From positions 1 to 64,000 of the forward strand of contig CATXXC010000012.1 in the NCBI GenBank assembly GCA_958403385.1: a DNA stretch of 64,000 nt, written 5' to 3'. This DNA comes from an uncultured Collinsella sp. Lineage in GTDB: Bacteria; Actinomycetota; Coriobacteriia; Coriobacteriales; Coriobacteriaceae. A model generated the notes under the pieces. The model searched no databases and was not told where the DNA came from. It worked only from the letters and a program-made list of their open reading frames with translations. Positions 63,284 through 64,000 of this stretch are shown piece by piece (the stretch's first letter is position 1; every line of letters begins with the position of its first letter). The position numbers were made by a program, and so were the translations under genes.

Positions 63284-63883
63284 TTGGGTCGTGCTGGGGG
63301 TATGACGCCGCCTTTGCGTTGGCGGTTGGGTGTTGCTGGTGGGGTGGCGCTGGTTGTGCTGCTTCTTGACCAGCTGACCAAGCTTGCGGTTCGTGCCGTG
63401 GGCGACGCTTTGCATGTGACCGTCATCCCCGGTGTCATTGACTTTATGTTTGTCCGTAATATCGGTGCTGCCTTTAGCATGGGCGAGGGGCATGGCGTTG
63501 CGTTCGCTTTGCTGGCGCTTGCGGTCATTGTCGCCATTGCCGTGTACTTGCTTCGCACGCCCCAGCTTGCTCGCTTGGAGGTTGTGGGCATGGCCATGGT
63601 CGTGGGTGGCGCCATTGGCAACGCGATCGATCGCCTGGCTTTTGGCTTTGTGACCGATTTTATTGCCACCACCTTCATCGACTTTCCCGTCTTTAACGTG
63701 GCCGATATCGGCATCACCGTAGGCGTTGTGCTTGCCCTCATCGGCTACATGTTCTTGAGCCCTGCGGCCCGCGAAGTCGATGCGACTGCCGAGCTCAATG
63801 CCCGTGATGAGGCCCGCGCCAAGCGCAAAGCCAAGCAGCGTGGGGAGCGTGCCCGCAAGATTCGCGAAAGGAATGAGCGTTAA
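63284..63883 (+). CDS. lspA: Lipoprotein signal peptidase (signal peptidase II)
   Basis: LspA removes signal peptides from prolipoproteins such as those encoded by the CotH and DUF4352-like genes here. Four membrane helices are visible (for example GVAGGVALVVLLLDQLTKLAV). The catalytic Asp residues lie in GGAIGNAIDRLAFGFVTDFI and FNVADIGI. A Lys/Arg-rich cytoplasmic tail ends the 199-residue protein. The start is TTG 63284 or ATG 63302; TTG is kept because it gives a fuller first helix. The stop overlaps the next ATG (TAATG). Confidence 0.93.
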   Translation: MGRAGGMTPPLRWRLGVAGGVALVVLLLDQLTKLAVRAVGDALHVTVIPGVIDFMFVRNIGAAFSMGEGHGVAFALLALAVIVAIAVYLLRTPQLARLEVVGMAMVVGGAIGNAIDRLAFGFVTDFIATTFIDFPVFNVADIGITVGVVLALIGYMFLSPAAREVDATAELNARDEARAKRKAKQRGERARKIRERNER

Positions 63884-64000
63884 TGGCCGACATCCATATT
63901 CTTGTTGCCGACGATTGCTCTGGCCAGCGTCTCGACGCCTTTCTGGGTGCCAACGACGGCTGCCCCACGCGCTCTGCCTGCGCGCATCTGATCGAGGGCG
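63883..64000 (+). CDS. RluA/RluD family pseudouridine synthase, N-terminal part (cut by window end)
   Basis: The 39 visible residues read MADIHILVADDCSGQRLDAFL and then TRSACAHLIEG, the S4-domain start of RluD-type synthases (GxRLDxFL and SRSxxxxLIxxG). ATG 63883 overlaps the lspA stop, and lspA-rluD is a standard pair. The catalytic domain is outside the window, so the exact RNA target cannot be told. Confidence 0.8.
   Translation, partial: MADIHILVADDCSGQRLDAFLGANDGCPTRSACAHLIEG

Overview
The window is GC-rich bacterial chromosome most consistent with a gut actinobacterium of the Coriobacteriia, probably Collinsella or a close relative. The reasons are actinobacterial gene orders (coaD, a SepIVA-like gene, DUF177, rpmF, plsX, acpP, rnc, smc, ftsY, ffh), frequent GTG and TTG starts, strong G/C third positions in the core genes, and a Gram-positive Pel exopolysaccharide operon. 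The genus is inferred from pattern recognition, not from a database search.

Bases 1-5740 form an AT-richer accessory island. It holds a PIN-domain protein, an intact Abi-family abortive-infection gene, remnants of other defence genes (a DUF4238 start, an Abi start, the C-terminal half of AbiH), two copies of a small structured RNA-like element with matching -10 boxes, two tandem 126-bp palindromic elements, and a three-gene toxin-antitoxin-chaperone (TAC) operon: MqsR-like toxin, MqsA-like antitoxin with a C-terminal extension, and SecB-like chaperone.

Bases 5780-16940 are one tightly overlapping operon: pelD (with an N-terminal SDR-like domain and a degenerate GGDEF that keeps an RxxD I-site), pelE, a pelA-type deacetylase, pelF and pelG, followed by CotH, VTC and DUF4956 genes. 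It should make and export a cationic exopolysaccharide under cyclic-di-GMP control. Next come a PLP-fold protein whose Schiff-base lysine appears to be Arg, a ModE-like regulator, guaB and leuS.

Bases 23980-35510 carry the translation and replication cluster rimP-nusA-infB-rbfA-nrnA-truB-ribF-dnaG-rpoD, with a leader terminator before rimP. Two identical tRNA-Asn genes follow. Bases 36047-50930 run asp23-like, fakA-like, recG, rsmD, coaD, sepIVA-like, DUF177, rpmF, plsX, acpP, rnc, smc, ftsY, ffh. The remainder holds a DUF134-NifX regulator with a two-operator promoter, thyA-folA, an rRNA/tRNA methyltransferase, a MATE exporter, a broken cobO, ftsH, a DUF523 gene, an iron-type alcohol dehydrogenase, a T-box leader with ATC specifier before ileS, lspA, and the start of an rluD-type gene cut by the window edge.
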